This document shows positions 1 to 13,025 of a DNA stretch of 64,000 nucleotides, one piece after another. Position 1 is the first letter of the stretch, and every line of letters starts with the position of its first letter. Below the pieces are notes generated by a model that was not told the DNA's origin, searched no databases, and saw nothing but the letters and a program-made list of their open reading frames with translations. This stretch comes from Dryococelus australis (lineage: Eukaryota; Arthropoda; Insecta; Phasmatodea; Phasmatidae). A program made the position numbers and the translations under genes. The DNA lies in NCBI GenBank assembly GCA_029891345.1, contig CM056993.1, positions 227,920,424 to 227,984,423 on the forward strand. The letters run 5' to 3'.

Positions 1-21
1 CTCACTTTACCGTGAAAAGCC
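1..21 (+). mobile_element. M1 MITE, right end only
   Basis: The window opens with the last 21 bases of an M1-family element (CTCACTTTACCGTGAAAAGCC), followed by TA. This is the right terminal inverted repeat seen at 23,631-23,651 and 22,800-22,823. The rest of the copy lies outside the window. Confidence 0.75.
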
Positions 22-2394
22 TATACATTTGCTGCCACGCAACCTTGCAAACTTAGAGTACATATTTTTTTTTATTGCCAAACAAATATGTGATTTTTAA
101 TAATCTAGTCAACTTTTTAGAATTCCTAATCTCAATAGTTAAAACGCGTCGTAACTCTACAGTTATCCTTTTTTGTTGTAATTAATACAGCACTGCAATG
201 AAATGAAGATCGCTGATGTATTACAAAGGCCATTGACCAACTAGGCATTCATATAATTTAATAATTATGACGAACAATGTTGAACTTTAATACAGTTATG
301 ATGAGGGATGTGATTTCAAGGAAATAGAGTAATAGCGCTCATCATTTTTGCACAGTCATATGTAAAAATCCGAAATTATTTTTTAAATGGAAATTATATA
401 AATTTATTCAACATAGGAAAAATTATGTGAGCCAAATTAACATACCTATAAAATCACGCGAAGAAAATTTTCTGCAATTTTCTGATAGCTAGTTTACTTT
501 TTTTTTTGGGAATTTTACGGAATTTTGGCCGTTTGTTATATATATTTTAATTACTTTGGTTTCCACATCACAAAATTAATTAGATAAAGACTTAAGCGTC
601 CGGCTACTCTGGTTTCACTTTTGTAGATATCCTGGTTGACGCTTACTGGAGTAATTATTCCTCTTATAAAGGCCGCGAAGAAAAGGTGGTTTTGTGCTTT
701 AAACTCCTGTTATAAGTATAAGGCAACAGTTGGCCACTGGAATCGAATTATATCAACTTCTTTATTAGCCGACAGAGTAAGGATGGGTGAAATATTAACC
801 TGTTAATATTACTAAAATGATCACGGTGTCGCTGAAGTGACATGTGTGTCATTAGGTGTAGAACGGGGTTCGACGTTCCATGTGATGCAAGAAAAGAGGC
901 TTTAATTGACAAAACAAAAAGCCATGCAGGGTCGTTGAAAGTAACCAAGATAATAATGGACCTCATTTATCTGAAGTGGCTTCTACTACAGTGGCTCTTA
1001 TTCACTTTCTGCCTCTACGCTGCAACTTGTCACCTTGGCAATTAGTTTTAATTGCTAGTTAACCGAGGTCCGTACAGTGTCTCAACGAGCATCTAAGGGG
1101 ACATCTCACGAGCTTAATTAGCACTCGCCCTCTACCAAACTGCAATCGTCGAGATCCGGTGCTGTCTTCTGATCCGCCAGCCGGCGCCGTCGCGAGATCT
1201 CTTAATACCGTCCGTCAGCTTTAAGACAGGAAAAAAAAACACCTTGTACCATCAGCAAATTACATAGGGAAAATGTATCCAGGTAATTAAAATTTGATTT
1301 AAGTAATGGGGAGGTTTGGACGGTTTTTTATGGGGTAGCATACATTCCATTTTCGATTTTACTTACAAATCTTCGCAATGACCAGAATATAAAATATAAA
1401 AGCTAGACGTGACAAATAGGACTTTTTAAAATTATTTTTTAATTTATAAGTTTTTAATTACTGGCCTACCTGTATTTCCCCATGTGGGATTGGCATTATT
1501 AAATAATTAGGTAATATAAAATACGGTTACAGAAATGAAACTAATAATGTAAGGAAAATAAGTCGTATTATGAAATAACATTTTAGGTGTTCCCTGTGCC
1601 TTGACACGCTTGGTTCTTAATATTGACTCCGAAAATTAAATAATGGAAGGAAATACTTAATTGCAAGATGACAAGGTTACTTCGCCCTTAACAAAGAGGT
1701 GTTGAGAGGTCTAAGTAATGCGTAGTTAGTCATGGCAAAATATATTTATATGTAACTAGAATTTATATTTTGTGGAAATATATATTAATTAAGGTAATTA
1801 AAATATTGCTATCATATAATTACATTTTCAAAGAAAATAGATACCCTACTTTGAATGATTTTTACAATCAGTAGTGAGTATAAATTGAAACACGTTTCTG
1901 GGGGAGAAAAAGCTACATTTTTTCTCAGCACAATGAAGTGGTGGAGGCTTTGTAAGTATCCGACCAAGGTAATGACAAGTTGACTATCAAAACCAGAATT
2001 CTATGCATCAATGTCTTTACAACCCTGTACATCGTACTTGCTTAGCGTTCAAGAAAATTTGTGTTCAAGGAAAATTTGTTATTTAGGGTTATTAGAAATT
2101 CTTAAAGATATTTAAATTATTTATGCGGGATGTTGCATGGGTGGTGTGGGGAGGGGTAATGCAAATTAAACGCTAATCTGACGAGCGTAGAAGAAGTGCA
2201 TGTACCGGGGAGGGGGTATGTTGGGGGTGGGGGGTAAGAACCACCACTGGCGTTATGATGACCTCCGCTGTAGTTACTATGACCCTCGTGAGCGCCCTTC
2301 CAAGTTCCTTGTTTACTCTAACTTTCGTGGCGCTCGACGAGTATTGCAATGTGTTTGCAATACTAGGTTTTCTGCCAGACTACTACACGTGGGC
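22..2394. other. No gene recognised; AT-rich non-coding
   Basis: Only short open frames (up to about 70 codons) without recognisable motifs are present. Homopolymer runs and AT-rich tracts dominate, with a GC-richer patch at 2,140-2,400. No repeat family defined elsewhere in the window was recognised here with confidence. Confidence 0.5.
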
Positions 2395-2780
2395 CTACTG
2401 TGCTGATCTACAAACAGAACAAACACATCAGACGTAGGCTGTTGAATGCTCCCAAGACGTCATGCACGTTAGAAATACAGTTTCATAATACTCCCAAATA
2501 GATAACAACGGCTTGGTCGAAGTGCAAAATATACGCTTTAGACACACACAAACCACTCTCGGGTCCTGTATTGTAACTTCCTACAGACTTTACACCAGTC
2601 AAATAATAGTATCTCCGCTGATAGTCCCATATGTAGGCGCAGTGCGACGAGAGAACACTCCGTGCAAGTTGAGAGCATCGCGCTTAGAGGCGATGGTGTA
2701 CTTGAGGAGCGAGGAATTGTCGCCCTTATCGCTGCTGCGCTTCTCGGCCTCAAGCGCGGAACAATGCTCTACGTAGGCGG
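2395..2780 (+). repeat. R3 interspersed repeat, copy 1
   Basis: This GC-richer stretch recurs at 23,210-23,790 and 25,050-25,435. Shared landmarks in order are TCTGATCTAC-like sequence, GCACGTTAGAAA, a CACTTTACAC...AAATAATAG segment, GCAGTGCGACGAGA, TTGCGCTTAG and CTTCTCGGCCTCAA. Overlapping open frames on both strands are not conserved between copies, so no coding function is supported. The family could be a non-autonomous transposon or part of a larger element. Confidence 0.6.
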
Positions 2781-4530
2781 GGTCCTTAAGTTCAGTTTAT
2801 ATTTTATATTCTTCTTCCGTATAAAACATATTTGAATGTATACAATCGGTATGAGGCATCACACGATAATGTAGGCTGTGATGTGGTATCACAGAAACCT
2901 GAAATATTTTCCGCCTGTCAACAAAGATCACAATAAAATTCCGTATACACACTCTGAGCATAACCCATAGAGTATTATTTTAGTAGATAAAAAATTATTT
3001 ATCTTGAATTTGATTTCACGAAAATGATATATGTAATATTTTAATGCTTTTCCAAATTGAGTCCAAAATAAAATATTTTGCGATATGAGGTTAACAAGCC
3101 CAAATATAGTAATTAATTTTTATTTAATTATGACTTCATCACTTCAAGGTTATAAATGTCAGACAACGGGTGCATTAATGCACCTGCAGTCAGTCCTTGA
3201 AAGTAATTAATAACTTAACTCAACTGATCAACCATCCATTAAAATGTATAACAATGAGAGAAAACTCCATTTAAAAAAAAACATATTAATGAAGCAAAGG
3301 AATTCGGCAGAGAGCGCGAAAGTAACTCATTTTGACCCAAAGTACGCAATTATATTCATAACGCACGGGACGGTTTGTCTTGGGTTGTGCTGTACACTGC
3401 GATGCTCATTGACCAGAGATCTTCTCGGAAAACAAATGATACCTTAATTGTTCTACTGTCTTCTGTTTCGCATCTTTATCATTGGTGTAACCAAACACAA
3501 AGCCTACCCCACCGGTTTTGGTATCAAAACCAGTGAAATGTACAATTCCCTGTCATTTGTGAAGATAAAAAACATTTGGCATTCTAAAATTTGCCCCTGT
3601 TAACTGTCAGAAAAGAAATCGTCCATACCCTGTTTATTCTAAATAAAAACTTGTCCGGTATTATAATTGTTCCTGTTAACTGCATATAATAATTTGTACT
3701 AGGCATGTTAACATAGTATCAGATTTCTTAAAGTAATAAAATTTTGGCTGCTGTTAACAGGTTAAATTAGGTTTGTAAACTTGGCAACGAAGCCAGAAAA
3801 GATAATTCACTGCCCAAGGAAAACTCTGTAGTTAACAAAATCTGTTGAGTGTGCTAGAAGACGGAATATGTACAAATATACGTGGCTTCTATCTGTGCCT
3901 GCTATTACAGAAAAGAGAGATTTAAAGTATCATTATGTCAATGTGAGGCTCATTACAACATGGTCGTCTATTTTTGTACAGTCTGCGATAGTAGAGAGTC
4001 TGATTTTGTCGCTGGTGGTTTGTTTCCTGGTTTTTAATTGCGTCTAATAAGTAATTGATCATAACTTATTAATACTAAATAGATAATTTCAAGTTCTGTA
4101 GGCCTACGTATTTATGTCTGAGAAGTAAACTGTATTTGCCAAAGTTATTACCAATTTGTGCAGTACTGCTGTGGTAACTTTATGCGAATCTATATACGTG
4201 GAGTTTTGTTTCAGCACTATTGTGCCAAGCTGTAAAGTGTACAGAATTAATAGCAGAAACCAATATTTATTTTCATACGCAAAACCTGAAACCGTAAATT
4301 ATAATGAATGTGGAAGTGTTAAAGAGGTTACGATGAAGGCGGTTCAATAGAGTTTGACACATTGAGTTCTGCTGATGCAATATTGCGTCACATGAATTAA
4401 TGCGAATTGTGAGGAGTATGCCGTAACATTACGACCAGCGCATTACTTGAAGATACTGGCAACGGAATATTACTTGGCCAGGAGTGCTCGCACGGTCCTC
4501 TGCAACGTGACATTAGTCAGCAACACTCAC
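2781..4530. other. No gene recognised
   Basis: AT-rich sequence with scattered short open frames (for example 3,244-3,447 and 4,156-4,350) without known motifs and without copies elsewhere in the window. Confidence 0.45.
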
Positions 4531-4534
4531 AATG

Positions 4535-5322
4535 CACTGAGTGAAAATCGAACAAAATGAATTTGTTTGTATAGGGCCAAATATATATATAATATATATA
4601 ACAATATTATATATATATATATAATATTGTTGCCCTAACAAAATAAATTGTTGAACAAACAAAATTTGAAAAGCAACAAAATTACTTTTGTTCGTCGAAC
4701 AAAATACATGTTTGAATAAACAAAATTTCTGTGCTGGCCCAAAAAAATTTTACTGTCAACTAAATATATGGTTGAATCAACTGCAGGCCTGTATATTTGT
4801 TTGGACAGTCATTTGACTGCCTTCGTTCGAAAATATAGCTCGAGAGTTTGTATTTTTTGTGAAAGTTAGGATAGTAAACGTGTTTGTTAGTGCATCTATT
4901 AATGCTTAACAATCGTATAAACAAATTAATAAAACGATGCAACAAAAAATTGACAAGAAAAGCTGTAAAACTGGAAATATTTGTTTCCGCACGTTGCCCA
5001 TTATTTGCAATATATCTATTCAAAAGCTTTCCAGCATAATCAGTTGTCACAACATTTGAGATTACTAAGGCGTAGCGCTCGGATGCAGGTGATCTAGATT
5101 CGAAACTCGGTCGTACTTGTAAACATTTCACGTCGGCCCAAGTAGCTAAACAATCTTTAGTTGCACCAACCAAATCTTACAGTATGGGGCGACCAAATGG
5201 GAATAACTAAATAAATTGGTTTCATCAACAAAATATTTCTTTGCTCATATACAAACAGATAATTTGGTTACACCAAACAAATCTTGTTTAATTCAAAAAA
5301 ACCATTTCCTTAGTGTGTGGAT
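4535..5322. mobile_element. Possible DNA transposon with subterminal repeats
   Basis: Both ends are rich in short motifs of the type AACAAAAT, GTTGAAC and CAAATTTG. The left end (CACTGAGTGAAAATCGAAC) and the reverse complement of the right end (CACACACTAAGGAAATGG) are loosely similar. A (TA)-rich palindrome sits at 4,580-4,632. A 137-codon open frame on the minus strand (4,760-5,173) shows no transposase motif. Neither target-site duplication nor precise termini could be fixed, so this is a weak call. Confidence 0.25.
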
Positions 5323-6050
5323 AACTGCAAATAACGGGTTGACTTCTATATTGTTCTAGGCAGGAAAGAACATTTGATTGGAACACATCAAACTCGGCGC
5401 TATATTGTCAGAGATCAGGTCAGTCATGAACGTTGTGCAATCAAGTACCATAGTAAGCGGTTTAGGTGTTCTTTCGACTAATACGGCGGTCGGTTTCAAT
5501 GAACTCAGCTGAAGGTCATGGTGCAAACGTCAATAAAGTTGACTCACTTGTAGTTTGACTTAACTATGAGTAAATCTGTATCGCGCTCACGAGAGTCATA
5601 CCACGTGTTTTTAAAACACGGGAAACAAACTTTGGCAGGGAATTTCTTACCAAAATATAAGACGAAAATGTGTTCCCTAAACTGATTGTTAATGAAGCGA
5701 TACGAGTTTTAAAATGCGCTTAGTTGAAAATATCAGAAACCACATGAGACTAAGCAACAAATCTGCGAATAGCGTTTTGTATGGAGAAGTTCTTACACCT
5801 GTAAAAAGGCGGTTGGTAATAGCATTCCATTTATTTTCGGAAATGGCTGTTGGAAAGTATAAATTAATGGAAACGGTCGTCTCACTCTCAGGTGAACCGT
5901 TTGTGAGATAATTCGTGTTGAACATTCCAAATAGAACGTGTTGCATACCAGGTACACAAACCACACTACGAAGTGAGGAAAATTTAATGAGTATTTTTCA
6001 AGGGGAGGGGACAGCTCCTACAATAATCAGTTAACGAGAAAAGTATTATA
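5323..6050. other. No gene recognised
   Basis: Two overlapping antisense open frames (5,689-5,964 minus and 5,714-5,911 plus) lack recognisable motifs and are likely chance. Nothing else is supported. Confidence 0.4.
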
Positions 6051-6476
6051 GGCTGTTCACGATAAAATGAGCACTTTTCAAAGCTCTGCTTAAGTTATAC
6101 TTGTAGACACGTTGTGTGTTCTTCCGCCTTATGTACAACTAGCATTGACGTGGGCCTCATCACTTTATTCATGCGACGGTCACATGAAACTGCGAAATTA
6201 TTAAGAAAGTAAAAAGGTTTTTTATAAATCTACTTATTTTTACACTTCGATGCATGAGATAAACATAAAGCGAAAAAAATAATTTTTAAGTTATCACAAA
6301 TTATTACCTAACACTTTTTATTTCGACATTAACGGATAGAACTACTTTCCATCCATCGTTACCAACTTTACTGGGAAAATGTTACTCAGTGCGCCCATTA
6401 AAATATATGCATGTAGAGGCAATAACATATTTTTTAAGGTTCATTTCTAAAGTGCTCACATTATAGTGAACAGCTC
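6051..6476 (+). mobile_element. M1 MITE, long form
   Basis: It starts TATAGGCTGTTCACGATAAA and ends with AAAGTGCTCACATTATAGTG followed by AACAGC, i.e. imperfect inverted termini of about 28 bp. Its interior (CTTAAGTTATACTTGTAGAC, then TTCTTCCGCCTTATG, then CATCACTTTATTC) matches the copies at 22,403 and 25,445. Insertion next to TA suggests a Tc1/mariner-type transposase in trans. No coding capacity. Confidence 0.85.
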
Positions 6477-6796
6477 TTACTTACATTTTAGTCTTATATG
6501 TATGTCAAACATACACCGCCGATGTTTGTCCCCATGTTTTAGAAACACGCGGTAGTTGCAAAAGAGATTATTTTTGGTCTGGCACTTAATTACGAATTCT
6601 TTACAACAACGTACTCACTCGAACCTGGTAAGTGTTTCAGTAGAGCCATAGCGCAAGTAGCAGCCAATTACAAAACATCTGTGTGCCGCAGCATCTACTA
6701 GCATTGTCCAGGGATAGCGATGCCTGGCTTGGTGCCAGTTTATCACCTTGTGCGGCAGAAACCATGATTTCCCGTATAGGCCACTCACGTTTATTT

Positions 6797-6969
6797 CAAA
6801 CTTTTCTCTAGCAGTGCTTTAGTTCTGCTTCCAGGGTATTATTACATGCTTAGCTAAGTCTAGAAAATTACACCAGAGGACAACGTACAGAGTTCGTGCG
6901 CGCACAGTTATATGTTTTGCATGAGAACTCTTTCTTTATTATATATTAAATATTCTAATATATAAGTAT
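6797..6969 (+). repeat. R2 interspersed repeat, left half
   Basis: This matches the left half of the R2 family (copies at 12,590, 21,983 and 26,231): a CTTTTCT...GAAG-like start, TCTAGAAAATTACACC, and AGAACTCTTTCTTTATT. It is interrupted by an M1 element at 6,971 and resumes at 7,201, so R2 was here first. Confidence 0.6.
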
Positions 6970-6970
6970 A

Positions 6971-7200
6971 GGCTGTTCACGGTAAAGTGAGCACTTTTTA
7001 AGGCCCTACAAAAATTTTCCTTTCAACTAATTTCTAACTTTCCGCCACTTTTTAATATAGACATTGCAATGTTACTAATACACGAAGCGCATATATTTAA
7101 CCACTCTCAAAAGTTAACGTCTTAGGCTGCGATTAAAATATTTATTAGGGATTAATGCATTTGAAAGGGCCTTAAATGGTGCTCAATTTACCGTGAACAT
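6971..7200 (+). mobile_element. M1 MITE, short form, nested in R2
   Basis: Starts TATAGGCTGTTCACGGTAAA and ends in GGTGCTCAATTTACCGTGAA next to ATATA. At about 230 bp it belongs to the short subfamily with the copies at 7,651, 19,652 and 23,421. It splits an R2 repeat. Confidence 0.85.
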
Positions 7201-7372
7201 ATATCTTTAACATCAATTTAACTTAAAAAATAATACTTTTGTTTCAACGAAAGTACATAACGCTTATGATACATAGTATTTTTAGGAACTAACTAAACAC
7301 ATACATGGCGTGATTCTCCCGAGTTTTGATTTAAAAAGTGTGAATAAACCGCGACTAAATTATTAGCTGCAA
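7201..7372 (+). repeat. R2 interspersed repeat, right half
   Basis: Continues the R2 family after the M1 insertion: TTTAACTTAAAAAATAATAC, CGCTTATGATACATAGTATT, AAACACATACATGGCGTGAT and AAAGTGTGAATAAACCGCGA, matching 12,840-13,020 and 26,500-26,620 in the same order. Confidence 0.6.
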
Positions 7373-7650
7373 GGCGTGGGTAAGATGTGAAGTGGAAGAT
7401 AGGTAGGAGGACAGGTGCAGGTGTAAAACAGTGCAGAGAGTGTAATGGGAGCACACTCAGGTGGCGCTGTGGCTTCCAGCATCCGGGCCATGGACCAGCC
7501 AGCCGGTGTATTGATCAGCCGCCAACTGGGTTACCAAGACTACTGCCGTACTAGCCGTGCTGTGTGCCTAGACCCGCTCTGCCGCCTTACCACGTGCCAA
7601 CCTCTCAGTCTGTCACTGCTGCACGCCACGACACGCAGCACGCAAGTATA

Positions 7651-7884
7651 GGCTATTCACTGTCAAGTCAACACTTTTTAAGGCCCCTCCAACAGGTGTT
7701 AATGGCTAATAAATATGTTTTATGCAGCTTGAGACGTTAACTTTTGAGTGTGGTGAAATGAATACACTGTATTTATTATTTTCGTGGCCATGTTTATATT
7801 AAAAAGTTATGGAAATATATCATTTGGCCGAAAAGAAAAATTTAGAAGGGTCATAAAAAGTGCTCACTTTACCGCGCATAGACT
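7651..7884 (+). mobile_element. M1 MITE, short form
   Basis: Starts GTATAGGCTATTCACTGTCA and ends AAGTGCTCACTTTACCGCGC. The interior (AGACGTTAACTTTTGAGTGT, GGTGAAATG) matches the 19,652 and 23,421 copies. The terminal bases are decayed. Confidence 0.8.
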
Positions 7885-8624
7885 AAAGAAAGCTGTAACA
7901 CAAGGCTGTAACGAGATATCCTTATTAGATTAATTTGTTTGCCGAAGCAACCCGAAGTAGGTTCTACGGGACTGCCAACTTCAGAACACACAGTAAAAGA
8001 CTCATTCTCACTTAGTTATTTGTTGGTGGTATTCTAGTGACCTTGTGAGCTGTTCTTTTTTTATATTGTGGTTGGCCTGCTTTGTTTTGTAAGTAGTATT
8101 ATTGATGCTTCTAATATCTACAGTTGTATCATATCTCAAATACACTTAAGCAAATATCATATGTAACTGTAAAGATAAAACACTACATTGCAACCTGTTG
8201 TATGCTTACATTCATGCAAATACACGTGACACGAATAAACAGACGTGAATGATGTATACGCAAAGAAGTCTGTGCTAACACCATCAAAATTTAAATGTGC
8301 CAATAAAATAAGAGTTTATACAATATCTCAAGAGAGAAACTGCATGATTGTTTATTATATATTTATACGATGTGAATGTAGTATTCACTTTTTTTTAAAT
8401 ATGCATTAATTTGTCTAAATGCCGAAGTCGTAAGACCGTAGACCTCGACTTCGGACAGACTTCGGTTATCTTCGGTACGGCTTCGTTTTTCCTACTCGAG
8501 ACGAGATACGAGGACGTGCGCCACGCACTGCAGACAGAGTGCGAATGTCCGCAACAAATGCGTCCATACATATTTACGTTAAGGGAATTACATTTCATGC
8601 ACTGCGGAGTAAAATTATAATTCT
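7885..8624. other. No gene recognised; CTTCGG-rich patch
   Basis: AT-rich sequence without genes. At 8,418-8,500 the motif CTTCGG or its complement recurs several times over about 80 bp next to a long GT tract. No function can be read from it. Confidence 0.4.
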
Positions 8625-9263
<639 letters not shown>

Positions 9264-9264
9264 A

Positions 9265-9646
9265 AGGCTATTCATGGTAAACTGAGCAGTTTCGAAATCA
9301 ACATTTTAAAAATATTACTGCCGCGGACAACATATATTTTAACGTGCTCACTGAGCGGCCTGCGCACAAAAAAGTTGGTAACGAAGGAGTCGAAGTATTC
9401 CCACGTGTTAAAGTTGAATCTAAAATGTTAGGTAAACATTTGTCAGTGATGAAATTACCGTATTTAATTATCTTTACATTGTTTTTAAATGCATATAACT
9501 ATAAACACCTAGCACATATTTCGTAATATTTTTTTTCTATTCTAATAATTTTCTACTTTCATTTGGCTGTTGCATGATGAATGTTGATTTTACATATTGT
9601 GGAAGAATATATAATTTTCAGTTCTCAGTTTGCCATGAACAGCCTA
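9265..9646 (+). mobile_element. M1-related MITE, diverged
   Basis: Termini read AAGGCTATTCATGGTAAACT and CTCAGTTTGCCATGAACAGC, inverted complements of each other and similar to M1, followed by CTAT. The interior differs from other M1 copies, so this is either an older copy or a separate subfamily. Confidence 0.65.
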
Positions 9647-10221
9647 TGCACACATGCATTCGTGAATTTTGAGTACCATTGTTTTTTTAATTCTCTTTAC
9701 CTGCAGTTCAGGAGAACGTGTGTTAAAAAATCTTTAGTAGAATGTACTGTGGTTGTTGGTTGACATTTGGACGTTCCGTTACCCGCGCACTGCGTAACGC
9801 ATGATATCAAATTTGTTTCGTTCCCTCAGTCATGTGTGTCAGCGTAATTACTACGTCACTCTATTCCCAGTGTATCTGACGGACTATGAACGTACGATGT
9901 TTGCACTCGAAGTGCTCAATACGGAGACAAGACTCGTTTACGATTGTCTGTTACGAAAATTATATTTACAAACATCACTTACATACTTGACGTACTGAGT
10001 TAAATGGTGAATAACACGAGTCCTGTGGCGTCAGCTACCGAGCTACGTGTTACTGGTGGAAGTGTCAACTAACAAACAACAGGGTACAGCACACAGCTAA
10101 CGCCAGCTTACCTTGCAACAGATCACCACTCGCCACTGCAGTTTAAAATACATTTTATTAAATTAAGTATCTTTTTTATATGTTTATACATGCCCTCTAT
10201 CCTAGTTTTAATGCAACTAGA
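9647..10221. other. No gene recognised
   Basis: Only short motif-free open frames (for example 9,801-9,998). No repeat shared with the rest of the window was identified. Confidence 0.4.
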
Positions 10222-10413
10222 ATGAGTGAGTGAAAATATTTGGACGGCTCTTAAAATCGAAGTCTTGAGAGCCGATGAGGGTGATTGAGATGAGTGTGGA
10301 GCAGCGTCGGAATGAAAGGGCGGCGGAAACGGGAAATCCCCGATAAAACCCGCCGAGCTACGCATCGTCCGGCACATTTCCCACATACGAAAACCCGGAG
10401 TGACTCGGCCACG
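10222..10413 (-). mobile_element. tRNA-derived SINE, head truncated
   Basis: Reads the SINE in reverse: tail GAGTGAGTGAAAATATTTGG, GAGAGCCGATGAGGGTGA, core AACGGGAAATCCCCGATAAA, then CCGGAGTGACTCGG. It stops before the tRNA-like head, so the 5' end is truncated, as expected for incomplete retrotransposition. Confidence 0.8.
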
Positions 10414-10747
10414 GAAATTTAACTACAACATATTCAAGTAAATCAAAGCATTTCATCTATATAAAAAAAAAAGTGATTTCGCGAACTGTTTTGGAAGCAG
10501 CTTAGACACATCAGTTGTTTACTCACTCGCCCCACTATGGCTGCTACCATGATTCAAGTATAGATGTACTTCTCGTCTCTGTAAAAAAAAAAACGGCTGC
10601 GTTAATAAAACGTTTTCAAAATGGGGGTTATATCCAGAATATCTGATTACACAGAGTGTGGTAAAGCAGGGAAATTATGACTCAAAATATTCTGAATTAA
10701 TAACAAGGTGTTTAGGAATCAGAAATCCTGGGTTCGAATCTGGAAAG

Positions 10748-10986
10748 GGCCACTGTAGCTGAGCGGTTAGACTGCTCGCCTCTCACAAAGGCGAACCGTG
10801 TTAAATCCCCAGCCGGTTCACTCCGGGTTTACGCAAGTGAGAATCGTGCCGGACTATGCCGCTGGTCGCCGGTTTTTTTCTCGGATATCTCCCCTTTTCA
10901 TTCCGGCGCTGCTCCATACCTCGCTTCACCCTCTGCGGCTCTCAAAACCTCGATGTTAAGAGCCACCCAAATCTCTCCACTTACTT
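10748..10986 (+). mobile_element. tRNA-derived SINE, near full length
   Basis: The head GGCCACTGTAGCTGAGCGGT holds a pol III A box (TAGCTGAGCGG) and a B-box-like segment at 10,799-10,808 (TGTTAAATCC). The core (CGGACTATGCCGCTGGTCGC, TCTCGGATATCTCCCC, CCGGCGCTGCTCCATACC) and tail (AAGAGCCACCCAAATCTCTC) follow. This is the clearest + strand reference copy for the family. Confidence 0.85.
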
Positions 10987-12530
10987 TCAATGTAGTACTG
11001 CACCTAACTTTACTACCTACATTCACAAGTTCATAAAATAAAATCGTAGTAAAATTTTCAGAAGAGTAAAATTTATATTGTGAATAAACAAAGAATTAAT
11101 ATATTTTGTAACAATGTAACGTATTTTGCAGGAAATTACTTATTTAAATGTTTAAAATATCGATAAGAATTTATGTTTAGTAAAATTTTAAACATATTGG
11201 CATTCCGATAGATTCAGAAAGCACATTTTGCAAGAAAGTCTTAGTCAAGTAGGGTGACCATGACAGTTACATTGGCTTTGTGTAATCAAATATTAGTAAG
11301 AACGTTAAAATAACTTAAAAAATATTTCTTGATTATGGATTTTATGTACGTTTATTTTAGTTATATAGACGATAAATCAATTTTGCTAAAAAAATATTGG
11401 CATAAATAAATTATTAAATATATTTGTACACGTTATAACTAATTGTCATTACATAGAACCAGAGAAATTACTGTGATAGTCTTGTTTGATGAAGCCTTTA
11501 TTTTTCTTTATCAAAATGTGCTTTCTGGTGCATCCAGAGTGTATGCAAGCTGGATGTTAAGAAATCATGAACTCACATGCTGTAGCTGCCTTCAAGTAGG
11601 AGTAAAATACGTGAACTAAACTTGCTGATCTAACAACAACTATACCGACCAGTTCACAGAAGTGACTTATGGTGAGATGAGATAGGGATGTAGCAGCGGG
11701 GGAATGAAGACGGGGAAAGACGGTTAAATACCCCGAGTAATTAAATACTCGCTATGAAATGGAGGATACCGGTGATGAGAATATAATTTTGACCACTGAG
11801 AAAGTGAGGCTGTCTCGAAATGTAGTTATTAAAATTATTTCCCTAAATTAAAAAGTCATAAAATTCATAGAAGATGTAAAAGAATGAAATTAAAATGAAA
11901 GGTGCAGTTTGTGACAACTCGTTTGTATCTTTGTCTTGGGCCGTGAAACAAGGAAGTGTCAGACTGCAGTTTGCTAGGTTGGTACGTGGCGATATGTCAT
12001 CAGCGGTGTTCACACCCCGGGGGTGGGTGCTACAGTATATCAGCTGCAGTATCGCGTGTACTTTACCTCCCTTGCGGGATAGAGCACACGACGTCGACAA
12101 CAGCAGTCAATATTGAATACCGATACCAGTATTGACACAGCGTTGCCTTGGCGACATGTGTACTCACATCACACAAAGACACACTTGCAACAGTCCGCTC
12201 GGCTTGCGTTATGAGACTGCTACTACCACCCAGAATCCTTTCATATGAGCGTCGCTCGAGCGTCAGCCAACCGGATCGAACTGTCATGTAGAGCGCGCTG
12301 CTGCCTGCCTCTGCAGTTGAAATGCAGCGCCCGTACATCATAAGTAACGTATTTAAACTCTTGTAACTGTCAAGATATCACTTCTCAGATAATATCACGC
12401 AATTTATAACATATCTCGGAGCTCTTTAAAATAACTTGTAACGACTCATTCAAATTACTATACGAATCCATCGAAACATACTGACCGGATCAAATATCCA
12501 CAAAATTTAAGACTCGTCTTTCCTCAACCT
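10987..12530. other. No gene recognised; one weak SINE core
   Basis: Mostly AT-rich. At 11,660-11,760 a stretch (GCAGCGGGGGAATGAAGACG) resembles a diverged minus-strand SINE core. Opposed open frames at 11,843-12,341 in a GC-richer patch have no recognisable motif. Confidence 0.4.
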
Positions 12531-12534
12531 GAGA

Positions 12535-12594
12535 GCCACGGCGGGGTAGTGGTTAGACTACTCGCCTACCACCAAGGCGAACCGGTTGATTCCC
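12535..12594 (+). mobile_element. SINE tRNA-like head only
   Basis: GCCACGGCGGGGTAGTGGTT with an A-box-like GGTAGTGG and a B-box-like GGTTGATTCCC is the head of the SINE seen at 10,748. The body is missing, and R2 repeat sequence starts directly after it. Confidence 0.65.
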
Positions 12595-13025
12595 ACTTTT
12601 CTGAAGCCTGCTCAAGTTTTGTTTCCAGGATATTCCCATACTTCAGCCAAACAAAGCTTAACAAAGTCTAGAAAATTACAGCAAAGCGACAAAGCATCGC
12701 ATCCGTGCGTATTCAGTGTAATGATATTCGGCATTAGAACTATTTATTGCTAGGCATTACCAACACATGTATTTTCTCTCCATTTTTATTTATGTTAACT
12801 TTAAATAAATTATAATTGATGGCTAAATTGTAAGTACAAGTTCAATTTAACCATAAATAAGGTACTTTTCTTTAGACACTATTATAAAACGCTTGTGATG
12901 TGACATACATAGGAACAAACCTGACACATCATATATGGCATGCTTTTGCAAAGTCTTATTTCAAAAAGCGTGAAAAACTGCGAACATACTATAACTCTTA
13001 ATTAGTTTGCAGCTTGAACAACAGA
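12595..13025 (+). repeat. R2 interspersed repeat, near complete
   Basis: Shared landmarks: ACTTTTCTGAAG, AAGTCTAGAAAATTACA, TATTCAGTGTAATGATATTC, GCATTAGAACTATTTATTGC, CTTGTGATGTGACATACATA, CACATCATATATGGCATG and AAAAAGCGTGAAAAACTGCG. It matches 21,983-22,365 and 26,231-26,625 in the same order. No open frame is conserved. Confidence 0.65.

Noticed and set aside
4760..5173. 137-codon minus-strand open frame as a host gene
   Set aside because: No recognisable domain, no splice context, and it sits inside a possible transposon with subterminal repeats.
10748..10820. A functional tRNA gene
   Set aside because: Only the A and B boxes are tRNA-like; the acceptor stem does not close and the sequence continues into a SINE body repeated elsewhere.
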